DNA of 64,000 nucleotides from Blastobasis lacticolella (GCA_905147135.1 LR990060.1:12416001-12480000), one strand, 5' to 3'; counted from the first letter of the stretch, positions 32,498 to 43,412 are shown. Translations and numbers: made by a program. Notes: generated by a model from the sequence alone, not told the origin.

Positions 32498-33200
32498 TGT
32501 CGCAGCCATCTGGTTAAATTAGTCATTTAATGAGAAGGCTAGTCAGTTAGTTAAACGCCGGCATTCAATTGAGTGGCTAAAGGACATCTAGCCAAGTAGT
32601 TGAATGTAACGTTCAGCTACTTGGCAAAACGTCATTTAGCCGTTTCGATAAAGGGGATGTTTAATTATAGTGACGTAACTTATGTAATAATTAAATTATT
32701 AGTGGCAACAAATTCATTCAGTAAGTATACAATTAATTGTATTGCGGGTACCTATGCATTTACAACAATAAAAACTTTAAATATGCAATGGCACGACACT
32801 TTGACAGTCATTTATGTTTCTAATTATAAGCATAGGTAAATAGAAACTGAATAAATTAAGTTATCCTAATTCTCACTCAAAGTTTTTAATTCTTACTTAA
32901 AACATATAGGTATCACAGTTAAAACAAAAAAAACACAAAGACTGCTGTGCGAGCTGTCTAACGCCATATTTGTTTTGGCTTATGAACTTATGAGCTTTTG
33001 GTTCTGAACGACATTTAAATCACCTGACTGATTTAGCATCAGCCGTCTTAAAAGGGCTAGCTTACTATAAGCCAACTAGTTAAACGTTGAGTGTTGCTAG
33101 TTCAATCATCTATCGGCTTAGGCATGCAATTGAATGCCGGTGCTTAATTAACGGACTAGCTTGTTCATTAAATGGCTGATTTAATCAGATGGCTGCGACA
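32498..33200. mobile_element. 703-bp element with 74-bp terminal inverted repeats
   Basis: The left end (TGTCGCAGCCATCTG...CCGGCATTCAATTG) and the reverse complement of the right end match at 64 of 74 positions; most differences are transitions. GATA flanks both sides (32494-32497 is GATA in phase; 33201-33204). No transposase frame lies inside, so it is non-autonomous. Confidence 0.75.
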
Positions 33201-33292
33201 GATACATCATCAAGTCGATAGGAGATGGATGGGCCACCGAAAACGCAGAACAGTGCTGGGATTTATTCTGCTAATCTTCAGTTCAACACACT

Positions 33293-33387
33293 TTGATCTG
33301 CCAAATCCTGGATCAAGTGATGTCAAGGCGCACCCCAGGCCTTCGTGCGCGAGAACACAACCGGGACATTAACGCCAAGATGATTAT
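33293..33387 (+). mobile_element. SINE-2, 3' third
   Basis: TGATCTGCCAAATCCTGGAT, GCGCGAGAACACAACCGGGA and ATTAACGCCAAGATGATTAT. Confidence 0.7.
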
Positions 33388-33814
33388 TTTATAACTTCAT
33401 TGAGCACGTCTGTAGGATAAGCGTTGACCTAAAGTTGTATAAAATTTGTTGTGTGTGAATAAAAAGACTGAATTTAGGCAGACTGGATTAGCTTTTAGCA
33501 ACTAGATATACAACAAGCCCCACGAACCGACGCCATCTTGATGATACGTGGTTGAAATCATAAAGTACTAGTAGAATAGAATAGAATATGTTTATTCCAA
33601 GACAAAATATAGAAAACAACAACAACAACACAAAATAACACAGAGAGAAACAAATTCACAAAACATTCAACATGGAAAATATCTTACACTGCGCAAGGAT
33701 TCGCAGCCGACTCAGCATATTGTTGCTAGTCGGTGAATCTAACAACATTGATATTCTGGCAGCACCAGAGTTGCACAACTAAATAAAAATGTTTAATATG
33801 TATAAAATGAACAT

Positions 33815-34085
33815 CTTCTTCTTCTACCTTGCACTATCCCACGTTACCTATGTGGGGTCGGCTCTCCTAATTTGTCTGCGCCATGACATTCTGTCTAGGG
33901 TTGTCAGGTCTAGTAGATTTTAGTTGTATATAAAGTGTGGTCATGCTGGTGTACCATGTATATGGAGGTCGTCCTCTGCCTCTCTTTTTCTCCGTCAAAT
34001 TCAATGCTCTCTCAACTGCGTAGTCCTCATATCGTCTCATGACGTGTCCGTACCATCTTAGACGGCTTCTTTGAGCTTTTCGGCT
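33815..34085 (-). pseudogene. RTE/BovB-type LINE, C-terminal fragment, second lineage
   Basis: The minus strand reads KAQRSRLRWYGHVMRRYEDY, KKRGRGRPPYTW and, after a frame change, RRADPT-VTWDSAR followed by (GAA)n. It differs from the other RTE tails here. Confidence 0.65.
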
Positions 34086-34878
34086 ATGCCCCAATAATAC
34101 TTTAAAACTGCCACGGATACCAAAACAACATATAAAAGTAAAGTTAAATTTATAAAAACAGAGAATTATAGCAACGACTTTAAGTATCATACGTGCGCGT
34201 AGGATAATAAAATTAGATAAAAAAACTCAATACTATCAATATACATATTAAATCTACAATATTCGTGTTTCAATAAATAAATACCTACTAAAAAGCATAT
34301 AAAAAGAAATACCTATTACGACTAATACCTCTACAATATCACTAGTGACGTAACATATATACTCTTTATTTAGAAAAAGCTAAATTGCTACATATTTACA
34401 CCTTGACAAAGTTTACAGAATTAACGAAGCTCTGAATAATAACTGTTGACAACTCAATACAGACTGTCACGAAGATGTCATAATGTCAAAACACAGCGGA
34501 ACAAAAGCACTATTACATTTACAATAAACACACAAAATCTGCCTATTCATCTTCCAACTCGTTAGAACTGACCATTACATCACTTTTAAAAGCTTATTTC
34601 TTACCGCAAGCAATTATTTAACACTATCTATATTGCATAACTTATATCTAGGTAAACTAGAGTTTTTATGAAGCAATAGCCAGGTAATCTAGATTCTAAT
34701 TGGACACTAGGTGTAATACATTTCTATAAACTCAATTAAGAATTTGTTTCGAATTTCGAACTTTCAAATTACGTAAGATTTTCGTATTTTTATTGTATCG
34801 GTTTCAAAGTTTATGAATAAAAGAATAAAAGTAAGATCAGCTGATAAATCTTACCCTGAATTGGCTATCTTGAAATGA

Positions 34879-35096
34879 CTGGAGCTTGTGTAATGAGCTC
34901 CCAGCCACAGTGTTTCCTTTGGACTATGACATGGGATCGTTCAAGAGGTATATTAGAGGTCTCTTCAGAGGCGGGGAATGCGTTAGTAGCGCCCCTGGTG
35001 TTGCTGATATCCATAGGCGCTAGTGACCACTTTCCAACAGGTGGCCCGCTTGCCTGTTTGTCTTCAGTATTACATAAAAAAAGACAGAAATGAATT
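34879..35096 (+). pseudogene. LINE-B subtype a, 5'-truncated, possible 7-bp duplication
   Basis: CAGTGTTTCCTTTGGACTAT, FKRYIRGLFRGG coding, then the 3' UTR and CATAAAAAAAGACA tail. GAAATGA lies at 34872-34878 and 35097-35103, a plausible short duplication. Confidence 0.65.
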
Positions 35097-35248
35097 ATCG
35101 ATCTTTTGATAGCAGCCAGTGGCCACAGAGATCGAAAAAAAATTGCTAGTCTATCTCAGAAACTTATTTAATTACCATAAATTTACAGCATTACAGTACT
35201 TATAAATTACTAATACACTGCAAATATCAATAAGTATATATATAACTA

Positions 35249-35540
35249 CGCAAGCGAACCAAGGTCACCGACATAGCTCTGAGGATTGCCAGACTGAAGT
35301 GGCAGTGGGCAGGGCACATATCTCGAAGAACAGATGGCCGATGGGGCAGTAAAGTTCTCGAGTGGCGACCACGTACCGGAAGACGCAGCGTGGGTAGGCC
35401 TCCTACAAGGTGGACCGACGACCTGGTAAGGATCGCAGGTACCAGCTGGATGCGGAAAGCACAGGACCGGCCTTTGTGGAGATCTCTGGGGGAGGCCTAT
35501 GCCCAGCAGTGGGCGTCTTCTGGCTGATATGATGATGATG
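35249..35540 (+). pseudogene. RTE-type LINE, 5'-truncated but open frame, 11-bp target-site duplication
   Basis: An uninterrupted 90-codon frame (35255-35527) reads IARLKWQWAGHISRRTDGRW, GRRSVGRPPTRWTDDLVRIA and LWRSLGEAYAQQWASSG, then stop and (ATG)n. ATATATAACTA lies at 35238-35248 and 35541-35551. The intact frame and perfect duplication suggest a young insertion. Confidence 0.85.
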
Positions 35541-35554
35541 ATATATAACTAACA

Positions 35555-36230
35555 CAATTTATGAAAAAAAAATCATTAAATAAAAAAAATTATGATCAAA
35601 TTAAAAATTGCAATGGCAATAGGATCACAATGACGTAACTCATTTTGATTTACATAATGTGACGGTACGTCATTGCGATTCTGTCGTTTAAACATAAATA
35701 TTAAATAATAATAAGACGTTAAATTTCAGTTATGTGGCATGAAGCTAGATTTTAGACTTATAAAACATTTTTTATTGTTAAAAAATGTTTACAAGTCATT
35801 ATTTGTTGTATCCTAGGTACCTACATAATCCATAGATCATTATACATTTTAAATTAGGTCAGACAGTCGCACTGCCTGCATTACATGGGTAACGGGTTCG
35901 ATCCCATCTGTCTGTATCTAAAGATTTAGATAACATTTAGTTTGGTACTTTTAGTTTGGTATTAAGTCTAGATAGCTCCGCCAACGAAGTCGTGGATGAA
36001 AGTCAGTACCTAGTAGATTAGTTTAAAATCATTTCAAAATGTAACCCGAATAACTACTATAGATCTCTTTCATTTTAGTGTTGAGAGGAGGAAACAAACG
36101 TTCTGTCACGAGCTGTGTCGCAGTGCGAGCTGTGTCGCGGCACACTTGTGCTAGCCGTGCAGGTGAGATACGGTCAATTGCAAATCTTTTTGCAATAAAA
36201 AAACATATTCCGTCCGGTCCGCATTCCTAC
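35555..36230. other. No gene proven; candidate exon at 36079-36162
   Basis: 84 bases lie between TCTTTCATTTTAG and a consensus donor CAG|GTGAGA. One frame is open and Cys-rich. CGAGCTGTGTCGC occurs twice inside. Confidence 0.25.
35860..35914 (+). other. Short tRNA-like relic
   Basis: CAGACAG at the left pairs perfectly with CTGTCTG at the right, and GGG-TTCGAT-CCC forms a T-arm with a near-consensus box B. The span is only 55 nt, so a D or anticodon arm is missing. It is probably a decayed tRNA pseudogene or SINE head. Confidence 0.35.
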
Positions 36231-36235
36231 ACTCC

Positions 36236-36395
36236 ACTTTTTTTTTATACCACCAAGGTGGCAAACAAGCTTACGGCCTGCCTGATGGTAAGCAGTCACC
36301 GCAGCCTATGGACGTTTGCAATACCAGGGGCCTCACCCACGCGTTGCCGACCCCGTAAAAACCTTTTACCCCTTTCTTGAAGTACTCCATGTCCG
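36236..36395 (-). mobile_element. LINE-B subtype b, 3' end
   Basis: TTTTATACCACCAAGGTGGC, AAGCTTACGGCCTGCCTGAT, GGTAAGCAGTCACCGCAGCC and CACGCGTTGCCGACCCC. Confidence 0.7.
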
Positions 36396-36399
36396 AACT

Positions 36400-37345
36400 T
36401 TGCCCGATCTTCGGCATCCTCGTTGGGAGCATCCGACGGCGATGTCAATCCATCCAAAAACACAAATGAAAGTCAAAACAAATTACAGTTGTAAAAAAAC
36501 TACAGTGCACAAAACACATTATCAAGACTAGAAAAGAAGATATATTTTGTAAATAGTAATTATACATAATAATTACTACAAAATTAGTAATAGAATTAAT
36601 CTATTGTCATATTATTACACAATGTCAAACTTAATTCAATTATATGTCATTTAATCTCGGTGATAAATTTTTTTATAGTTAATGTCAAATTATTAAAATT
36701 ACGATCAATGAGAAATAAAATTTGAAATTATTGTACTAAAATGTCAAGACAGTCAACAACATGCAAAATTAATATTCAACCGCAGTCAACTATATCTTTC
36801 CCGGCTAATAACCATACTCTCGTATAAATATGTATTTATTTATTTATTGGATTAGGTTATTAACCAATCATATTCTATGTTAACATTTATAATCTCTATC
36901 GGTAAGTAAACCAATTATAACAGCTATAAAACGATTGTAAGGTACTAGATAAAGCGTTTTGTATCGCCCAGGTGTGTGGCACTCTAGGACCACATTAGCA
37001 CATACAGGTCACACCTAGATATTCCTACACACCAGCGTTATTCTTGCGACACGTTAACTTTCTAATTAGACATAGACATAGACATAGACGTAACTTTATT
37101 TTATGTTTAGGTATACTTTTTTGGATTCTGAATACAAATGTAAAAAAAATGTAAGGGTCCCAGTGATCGTAAGGGGTTGATTGGAAAGCTTAAATCTGGA
37201 ATCAGTGGTTTTTGCTGGAAGGAGTAATAAAGAAAATGTTTATTTGTATACGAGTTGAATTATGTTATGTTCATGCTTATTATTTGGTAATTTACCTACA
37301 AACTATGCTAAAATACAATAGCAGATGTTAATTAAATATGTGTAT
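36400..37345. other. No gene recognised
   Basis: AT-rich; many ATGTCAA words as at 31100-31200, without repeat edges. Confidence 0.3.
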
Positions 37346-37347
37346 TA

Positions 37348-37435
37348 CATCTCCAACCTGCCAAGCGTGGAGATTATGGCAAATATTCCAATTATGTGGA
37401 GGAGGCTCAAATCCAGCAGTGAACTGTAATGATCC
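37348..37435 (+). repeat. SINE-1-like 3' half, diverged
   Basis: ATCTCCAACCTGCCAAGCGT, GGAGATTATGGCAAATATTC and AATCCAGCAGTGAACTG. Confidence 0.55.
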
Positions 37436-37515
37436 TGTCTTAGTTTCAGTAAAGGTTGCCTATAATAAGGACAATATAGCTTGTAGCTAAAAGGCCGCCT
37501 TTAGTTATAGGTATA
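37436..37515 (+). repeat. LINE 3' UTR scrap
   Basis: AGTAAAGGTTGCCTATAATA and AAAAGGCCGCCTTTAG recall the LINE 3' UTR at 52905. Confidence 0.35.
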
Positions 37516-37534
37516 TGTGTATAGTTATATGTGT

Positions 37535-37872
37535 GATCATCTTGGCGTCAATATCCCGGTTATGCTCTCGCGCTGATGATTCAGGATTTAGCAGATCAGG
37601 TAATTATAGTGGAGCGACTTCCATCTGACCTCCGTGATGTTAACAAGGGAAATTCATAAGATTGGATCATAGTTACACATTTAGTGGCCTGAACGTGTAG
37701 GTTTCAACATCATTTGTTTTGAGCATCGGTTAGTGTCCAACTAATGTACCTGACTCAGAAAAAGGCCATTAGTGCATGGCGGCACTAGTGATCGAACTCG
37801 GTAGGTACCTCTCGCTTACCTACGAGCCGAACCCGCTAGTCCACTAGGTTAGGCCGCTGACGCTTAGGCCAC
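37535..37872 (-). mobile_element. SINE-2, nearly complete
   Basis: Tail ATCATCTTGGCGTCAATATC, body GATTGGATCATAGTTACAC, and a degraded head reading GATCGAACTCGG and GTCCACTAGGTTAGGCCGC in reverse. Confidence 0.75.
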
Positions 37873-38369
37873 TGACACACTTTTCAGAAGAGTATTATTT
37901 ATTATTACAAGTGATTAATATCCTTATGAGTTTTTAAAGCAATCTCTCCAAGTCTCTAAGTACAATACCGCAGAAAGAAACCCAAACGTCACCGCGTCGC
38001 TGACCGCTCCGGTGTGACCGTGTGTGTCAATATCCGTAGCTACACACTCGTACCTGCGTACACACAGACACACATATATCCATTTTACATGTTGGCCTAG
38101 ACACAGAACTTGTAGGAAGGAACCTTCGCATGAGGACCTGTAACCGTTTTGCCTCGGGGTGTTAAGCCTTCCATTTATAAGTTTATAAGTAGCGATTGTA
38201 ATTAAATTGTAAACAAAATCAAAATGGCGAGATGTAATCTCTGCTAATATTAGTTGAAGGTTAAATGGCTAAAGTATGAGGTAAAAAATAGAAAAATAAA
38301 AGTTTATCGCTTTTTTGTTACGAGGTTTGGATTGGATGGACAGCTCTGTTATAATTTAGTATAATCCGC

Positions 38370-38477
38370 GTCATAAAAGAAGAGACTTGTCAAATGGCAG
38401 TAGAGGGGATTTCGCGCAGGTAATCGCCTACTGCGCAAGTCGAACCACGTGACCCGCCAAGTCTCTTCTTACATGAC
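38370..38477. mobile_element. 108-bp MITE-like element
   Basis: The 20-bp ends match 18 of 20 as inverted repeats: GTCATAAAAGAAGAGACTTG at the left and, reversed, GTCATGTAAGAAGAGACTTG. A second stem GCGCAG/CTGCGC lies at the centre. No clear duplication. Confidence 0.65.
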
Positions 38478-39120
38478 ACTAGTTGTACTGAGTGGTGAGT
38501 GAGGATGTCTAGGAAATACAACGCGATAGGTGTGTTTATGTACTTGATCGGCAGTTTTCCGACGATTTCCTGCCTGTTACGTTATCATTATTATAAGGTT
38601 AATTACTAATGTCGCCAACTACAAACACAACTAAGCGTACTGTGTATATTTTATACATGCAGCAAGGGCATTAGCGTATCTAGGGCTATTTTCCAGGGGG
38701 GGCCTGGCCCCTGACGTGGCCGATGAAGCCGAGTCAATCGCCAATGAACAGTTAGTGAGCACCCGATCCTGGGGTGGGCACCAGACCATTCTGGGCCCAC
38801 CCGCCTCCCCCTCTTCCTACGCCTATGAGCAAGGGAGGTGCTACACTCAGAAGTCGTACAATGCTCTTCGCGTTCAGTACAACAATGCTTTCAGTGTTGT
38901 TACTACCCCGGTACTGTAGCGCATCAGGGATGTTCGCAGAAGCTCGAGTAGATTGCTTCTTTACTGTGAATTGTAATGCGAAAGAGAAACGATTAATATT
39001 GAGATTATTGATAATTTTAATGTATTTTATCTATCCTTAACTTAAGTGTTATTCAATTATAATATTATTGAGTCTTTGTTACTTGAATAAATGAATTAAA
39101 AATTATAATAATTGTTGTAC
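38478..39120. other. No gene recognised
   Basis: 38660-38830 has GTATCTAGGGCTATTTTCCA GGGGGGGCCTGGCCCC, probably a repeat fragment of a family I cannot name. Confidence 0.3.
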
Positions 39121-39121
39121 G

Positions 39122-39270
39122 CAGCATGGGTTGACCTCCCACAAGGTGGACCGACGACCTGGTAAAGATCGCAGATACCAGCTGGATGCGGTAGGCACAA
39201 GACTTGCGTTTGTGAAGATCTCTGGGGGAGGCTTATGCCCAGCAGTGGACGCCTTTCGGTTGATATGAAG
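39122..39270 (+). pseudogene. RTE-type LINE tail, decayed
   Basis: Same region as the copy at 35249 (PTRWTDDLVKIADTSWMR, SLGEAYAQQW) with several in-frame stops and a short tail. Confidence 0.7.
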
Positions 39271-39341
39271 AATCATTATTTAATTATATAAGACTGCGAA
39301 CTAGTCTGCCTGATGTTACGAGGATGAACGAGAAACGTTAC

Positions 39342-39445
39342 TTTCTTTTCATACCACGAATGTGGCAAACAAGCTTACAGCCTGCCTTGCTTGGTTAGCA
39401 GTCACCGCAGCCTATGGACGTTTGCAATACCAGGGGCATCATCCT
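39342..39445 (-). repeat. LINE-B subtype b, 3' end
   Basis: TACCACGAATGTGGCAAACA AGCTTACAGCCTGCC, then CCTATGGACGTTTGCAATAC. Confidence 0.65.
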
Positions 39446-40270
39446 TGATGACGTTTCGCGGAAAAACAGTTGATCTCTCTGCCCCACGCCCCTGCTCCAC
39501 CTTTCTTTTTGTAGTATAGCTTCTGTTAAACTGTAGAGATTTTGACAAAGACAAAAAGTCATAAAAAAGAGTACCCTACCACGACAAACAACACAATTCG
39601 CACTACTCTAGTGCCTAACGATAAAATAAGCTTGTACAAATTTTATCCCTGGAACATCCCCGAAACGTTGTATGTAAACTCTTTATTGCGTATAACTACA
39701 TAAAGAACATTAACAAAAGAAACTAAAAATACGTTGCAAAGGCGGGCTTATCAGGGATTTCTTCCAGCTAACTTTACCTTGAATAGTCCGAAATGAGCTA
39801 TTTTACGAGCGGTGGTAGCAATGAGCAGTTTTCCAATAGGTATCTAAAGCATTCCTAACCACTCACTAGATGGCGCGCCGACAATTTTGGTAATTGATAA
39901 TCGCTTGAAATAGGTCTTAGCAAAGAGAATATAAACACTGGGTACGTTGTGTTGGATAATGTTGTATTTGTCAATAGTTTTCAACCATTTTAGAGGTTGT
40001 ATTAAAAATGGAACATAGTGCCAACTTATATAAATATTTCTTTGTACATTTCGTTCAACCTTTATCAGTTATGTTTATATATAGCTCCTCATTACAAGTA
40101 CTGCGCAAATTTTAACTTAACTTAACTACAATGTACTTACCTAAAAGTTATTGATTTAAACATGTATCAATTTGCATTCTATGGAAGAGTGGGGCTTCCT
40201 GCTACAGGTATTTTATACTTAAAAGGAAGATCCCAAAGACAGTTGCATCTAATTAAGCATGTTTGTGCCA
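39446..40270. other. No gene recognised
   Basis: No convincing frame or known repeat. Confidence 0.3.
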
Positions 40271-40273
40271 TTC

Positions 40274-40518
40274 GGCCGTGTGGTGTCCGGCAGAGTAGAA
40301 TAGCACCAACCCCTTACACTCGTGGGTGTCGTACAAGGCGACTTATGTTTTCAAGACCAAAGATCTAGAGTCTCTGTAGGCTGAAAAATGGGCAGCAGCG
40401 TTTTCCATTGTTATAATTACAACACTGCGATCTCCAACCCGCCTGCTAAGCGTGGAGATTATGGCAATAACCTTAAGAGGCCCTAAGTCCTGAAGTGGAC
40501 TGTTGATGGGCTGTGAAA
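40274..40518 (+). mobile_element. SINE-1 copy
   Basis: GGCCGTGTGGTGTCCGGCAG to GGGCTGTGAAAC, with a short deletion after CAATAACCTTAAG. No clear duplication. Confidence 0.8.
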
Positions 40519-40977
40519 CAAATAAAGTTCAAAGTTTAAATGTTAAAACGTCCCCCTCCCGCCTACCTCACCGCATGGTGCCTTTAATTAGGCTTATAGC
40601 GCCTCCACGCACTAAAATATATGTTGGCACCACCACCTGCACGGATTTGCACGTAACCGCACGAGCGTTGCACGCAGCATGTGTACGCTAGATCTTATCG
40701 TTCACGATTATTTGATATTGGTATTAGCTAGAAGCTGTAAACATATGAGCCCAACGTAGAGGCGGAGAGCGGTTTTAAACTACTAAGTAAAGTAAGTAAA
40801 GTTAAGTAAAGTAAAATTTTATTTCCATAAAAATTGAGAATTACAGGGTTACTGTGGGCTCTGCACTAAGATCGACTTGTGTCGCAGGCCCCGAGATTTG
40901 CAAAACAAAGGTTACACATTCTTCATTTGCCGCGGTTCAATCTGTACTTAATAATTAATAAAAATACTACAAAGGAT
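40519..40977. other. No gene recognised
   Basis: Contains an AAGTAAAGT simple repeat at about 40785-40815. Confidence 0.35.
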
Positions 40978-41110
40978 GTTTTTTTTTTCTACCATCCAGG
41001 TGGCAAACAAGCTTGCGGCCTGCTTGATGGTAAGCAGTCACCGCAGCCTATGGACGTTTGCAATACCAGGAACATCACACACGCGTTGCCGACCCCACGC
41101 CCCACCCGAA
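40978..41110 (-). mobile_element. LINE-B subtype b, 3' end
   Basis: TCTACCATCCAGGTGGCAAA, GCTTGCGGCCTGCTTGATGG and CACGCGTTGCCGACCCC. Confidence 0.7.
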
Positions 41111-41302
41111 TGTCTTCTTTAAATGGCGGTTTTTTTTTCATAGTTTAATGTACACACGATATAAGAAGGCACCAATTATTTCTAGACACAAATCTGTTTC
41201 AGCAGGGCACGTTGTTTTTGTTTTATTTATCACTCGTTTTTCACTTAGTAGAAAACGATGGTTTTGTTTTATTTCTCAAACTAAGTTCTATTTGTAATAT
41301 TA

Positions 41303-41517
41303 GGTACTAGTGGACCCTTCGCGACTTCGTCCGCATACACCTACTTTAAACCTATCTACCGTTTTTTCCTTATTTATAAACCTTCCTCTTGAATCACTCT
41401 AGCTATTGTTGAAAACTGCATTAAAATCCGTTGCGTTGTTTAAAAGATCTAAGCGTACATAGATACATAGGGACAGACAGCGGGAAGTGACTTTGTTTTA
41501 TACTATGTATATAGAGA
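41303..41517 (-). mobile_element. Helitron-like H1, near full length
   Basis: ACTAGTGGACCCTTCGCGAC TTCGTCCGC (3' end, reversed) to GTTTTATACTATGTATATAG AGA. Confidence 0.6.
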
Positions 41518-41555
41518 AGGCAAGTTGTATGGAAACCCCTGATGTTAAGCGATGA

Positions 41556-41705
41556 ATGCGTCGAGGATATTGTCCAGAAACAGCTTCACTCTTATCTGGC
41601 CTTGAAGGAATCCAAATTGAAACCATAGACACGAGAAACCTTTCCAACAGCTACCTCCCATACCTCGGGCCACGCCCAAATCCTTACATTAAGAAGGTAG
41701 GTAAG
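41556..41705 (+). other. Unassigned protein-like frame ending at a donor-like site
   Basis: Open frame from ATG; it includes LLSGLEGIQIETIDTRN and SYLPYLGPRPNPYIKK, then AAGAAG|GTAGGTAAGTG. I do not recognise the family. It may be an exon or a chance frame. Confidence 0.2.
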
Positions 41706-41877
41706 TGCACAAGTACATGTGTTGAGATCTTGACCTTATTATATTTCGGCATTGAAAGTGCAAACGAATGTGACACGACCGGAATCAGTCGGCGACGATA
41801 TTTAAAACATTTAATTTTTTCGTAATTTTATTTTTAACATTTCGCGAACAATTATCAATAATCACAGCGTAGAAATA

Positions 41878-41958
41878 CTGGATCATGGTCATGTGCTCAG
41901 CCACCCCGAGCTTTCGCATGCGAGGGCACATCAGGGATATTGACGCCAAAAAGGTTTT
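41878..41958 (+). repeat. SINE-2 tail, diverged
   Basis: CTGGATCATGGTCATGTGC, GCATGCGAGGGCACATCAGG and GATATTGACGCCAAAAAGG. Confidence 0.5.
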
Positions 41959-41998
41959 TTTTTGTGTTCACCTCCATCCTATGGTTCTACATATCTAA

Positions 41999-42127
41999 GG
42001 CGCTGTCCTAATTCTCAACGGTCGTGGCTAATGGTCGTACGACGGACGTCGCCCGACCAATCTGAGACCTCAAAACCGCCCATCGCACGTCCATGGTCGC
42101 GCGACCTTTGCCAATTAGGAGAGCGCC
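41999..42127. mobile_element. PIF/Harbinger-like MITE, copy 1
   Basis: Ends GGCGCTGTCC / GAGAGCGCC inverted; flanks TAA and TGA (imperfect 3-bp pair). About 129 bp, matching the copy at 55528 in reverse (GTACGACGGACGTCGCCCGA inside both). Confidence 0.65.
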
Positions 42128-42204
42128 TGAGGACACAGGCAGATAGTAGCACTTCAACCTACCTACATATACCAGCATAAAATGAGCTGGCATCACTAAA
42201 GATG

Positions 42205-42585
42205 CTATGATTTGATGCTGCGGTGGATGTGTGGAGTTTCACGGAAGGATCGCGTTCGAAACGCCCATATTCCAGGTAGCCTTGGCGCCCGTGACATCGC
42301 ATATAAGCTGCAAGAATGCCGCCTTCGATGGTATGGCCACGTCTTGCGCAAACCGGCATGTTACGTGTGGCACAAATGTCTGGCCATGCCGCTCCCGCCG
42401 GCCACGGGAAGGAGAGGCCGGTCTACGAAGCGATGCCTTGACGTCGTTAAGAATGACATGCGTGCCAATAAGCTCACCACCAAGGATGCCGAAGACCGAG
42501 CGAGGTGGGCCAGGACTAGCAGGAAGGCGGACCCTGGGCCCCCGGGACAACCGTGACAAAACGCCAAGATGATGATGATGATAAG
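42205..42585 (+). pseudogene. RTE-type LINE, longest C-terminal fragment, shared tail with SINE-2
   Basis: The frame at 42212-42556 reads MLRWMCGVSRKDRVRNAHIP, LQECRLRWYGHVLRKP, then DVVKNDMRANKLTTKDAEDR and ARWARTSRKADPGPPG to a stop, followed by AACGCCAAGATGATGATGAT. This is the C-terminal end of an RTE-clade ORF2 after the catalytic domain. The frame is still open, so the copy may be fairly recent. Confidence 0.85.
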
Positions 42586-43075
42586 ACATTTGTAAAGGGC
42601 TGTGCGATATCCCAGGGCCACACATCGATAATAAACCCAACGAAAAGCTCACGACTACAGCACACCGAGTTGATAAATGAATGCGCCTGACCTTATTTCC
42701 TTCCGTCTTGACATTGGAGATCATCGCAAAAGGCAATGTTACATACGATACAAGCATAGTAACAGTCCTTTAAGGCTATATAGACCGATTTTGAACTCTA
42801 TTTCTTAAGACTTACGACCGTAAATGGCGGACACCGGCGGCAGAAACGTGTGCCAAAATAAACTTTCCGCTTAGTGTATAGGTATGTTGCGTATAATTGT
42901 TGTTTATGTTTATATGTAAGGTTGGTTACTGGGAAATGGCGATGCTGTAAGGTCGCTGGATGTGTGACCTTACCTTTTTAAGTTGCGGGGAAAACTGTTC
43001 TTTAATAATGAGTAGCGGATGAATTCCGCTTAGAAGTCTTCTGATCTTTATTTATTACAGGCTACGGGCTACTAT
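42586..43075. other. No gene recognised
   Basis: No repeat edge or convincing frame. Confidence 0.3.
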
Positions 43076-43079
43076 AGGC

Positions 43080-43412
43080 TACATAACATATTTTTATGCT
43101 ATGCAGTGACAAACGAGAAGATAGCCCACATGATGGTAAGCGGTCACTGTCGCTCATAACATCGACGATTCATACATTTAGGTCGCAGGCAACAATAATG
43201 CAGATCCGCAGGTGCGTTGTCACTGTGAGGACTAAGATGAAATGCCTCATGCCTGTAATTACAGGCAATTGCGCTGGCTACTTTATCCTTCAAACCGGAA
43301 CACAACAATTCAAGTATTGTTGCTTGGCGGCAGAAATAGATAAGGCGGTGGTACTCACCCAGGCGGACTCCTGGGGCTTGACAGAGTCCTACAACCTAAA
43401 GCGAAAATATTA
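43080..43412 (+). repeat. Repeat-I, longest copy
   Basis: ATGCTATGCAGTGACAAACG, GCAGATCCGCAGGTGCGTTG, GCCTGTAATTACAGGCAATT and CTTGGCGGCAGAAATAGATA. It sits in the opposite orientation to the other copies. Confidence 0.7.

Noticed and set aside
32600..32839. 79-codon frame inside the 703-bp TIR element as a transposase piece
   Set aside because: No DDE-type or zinc-finger pattern; composition looks random.
38716..39040. Two overlapping frames of 67 and 88 codons
   Set aside because: They read the same bases in two frames without domain features; probably part of an unnamed repeat.
42239..42757. 172-codon minus-strand frame
   Set aside because: It is antisense to the RTE-type LINE fragment at 42205-42585, whose plus-strand reading matches the family.
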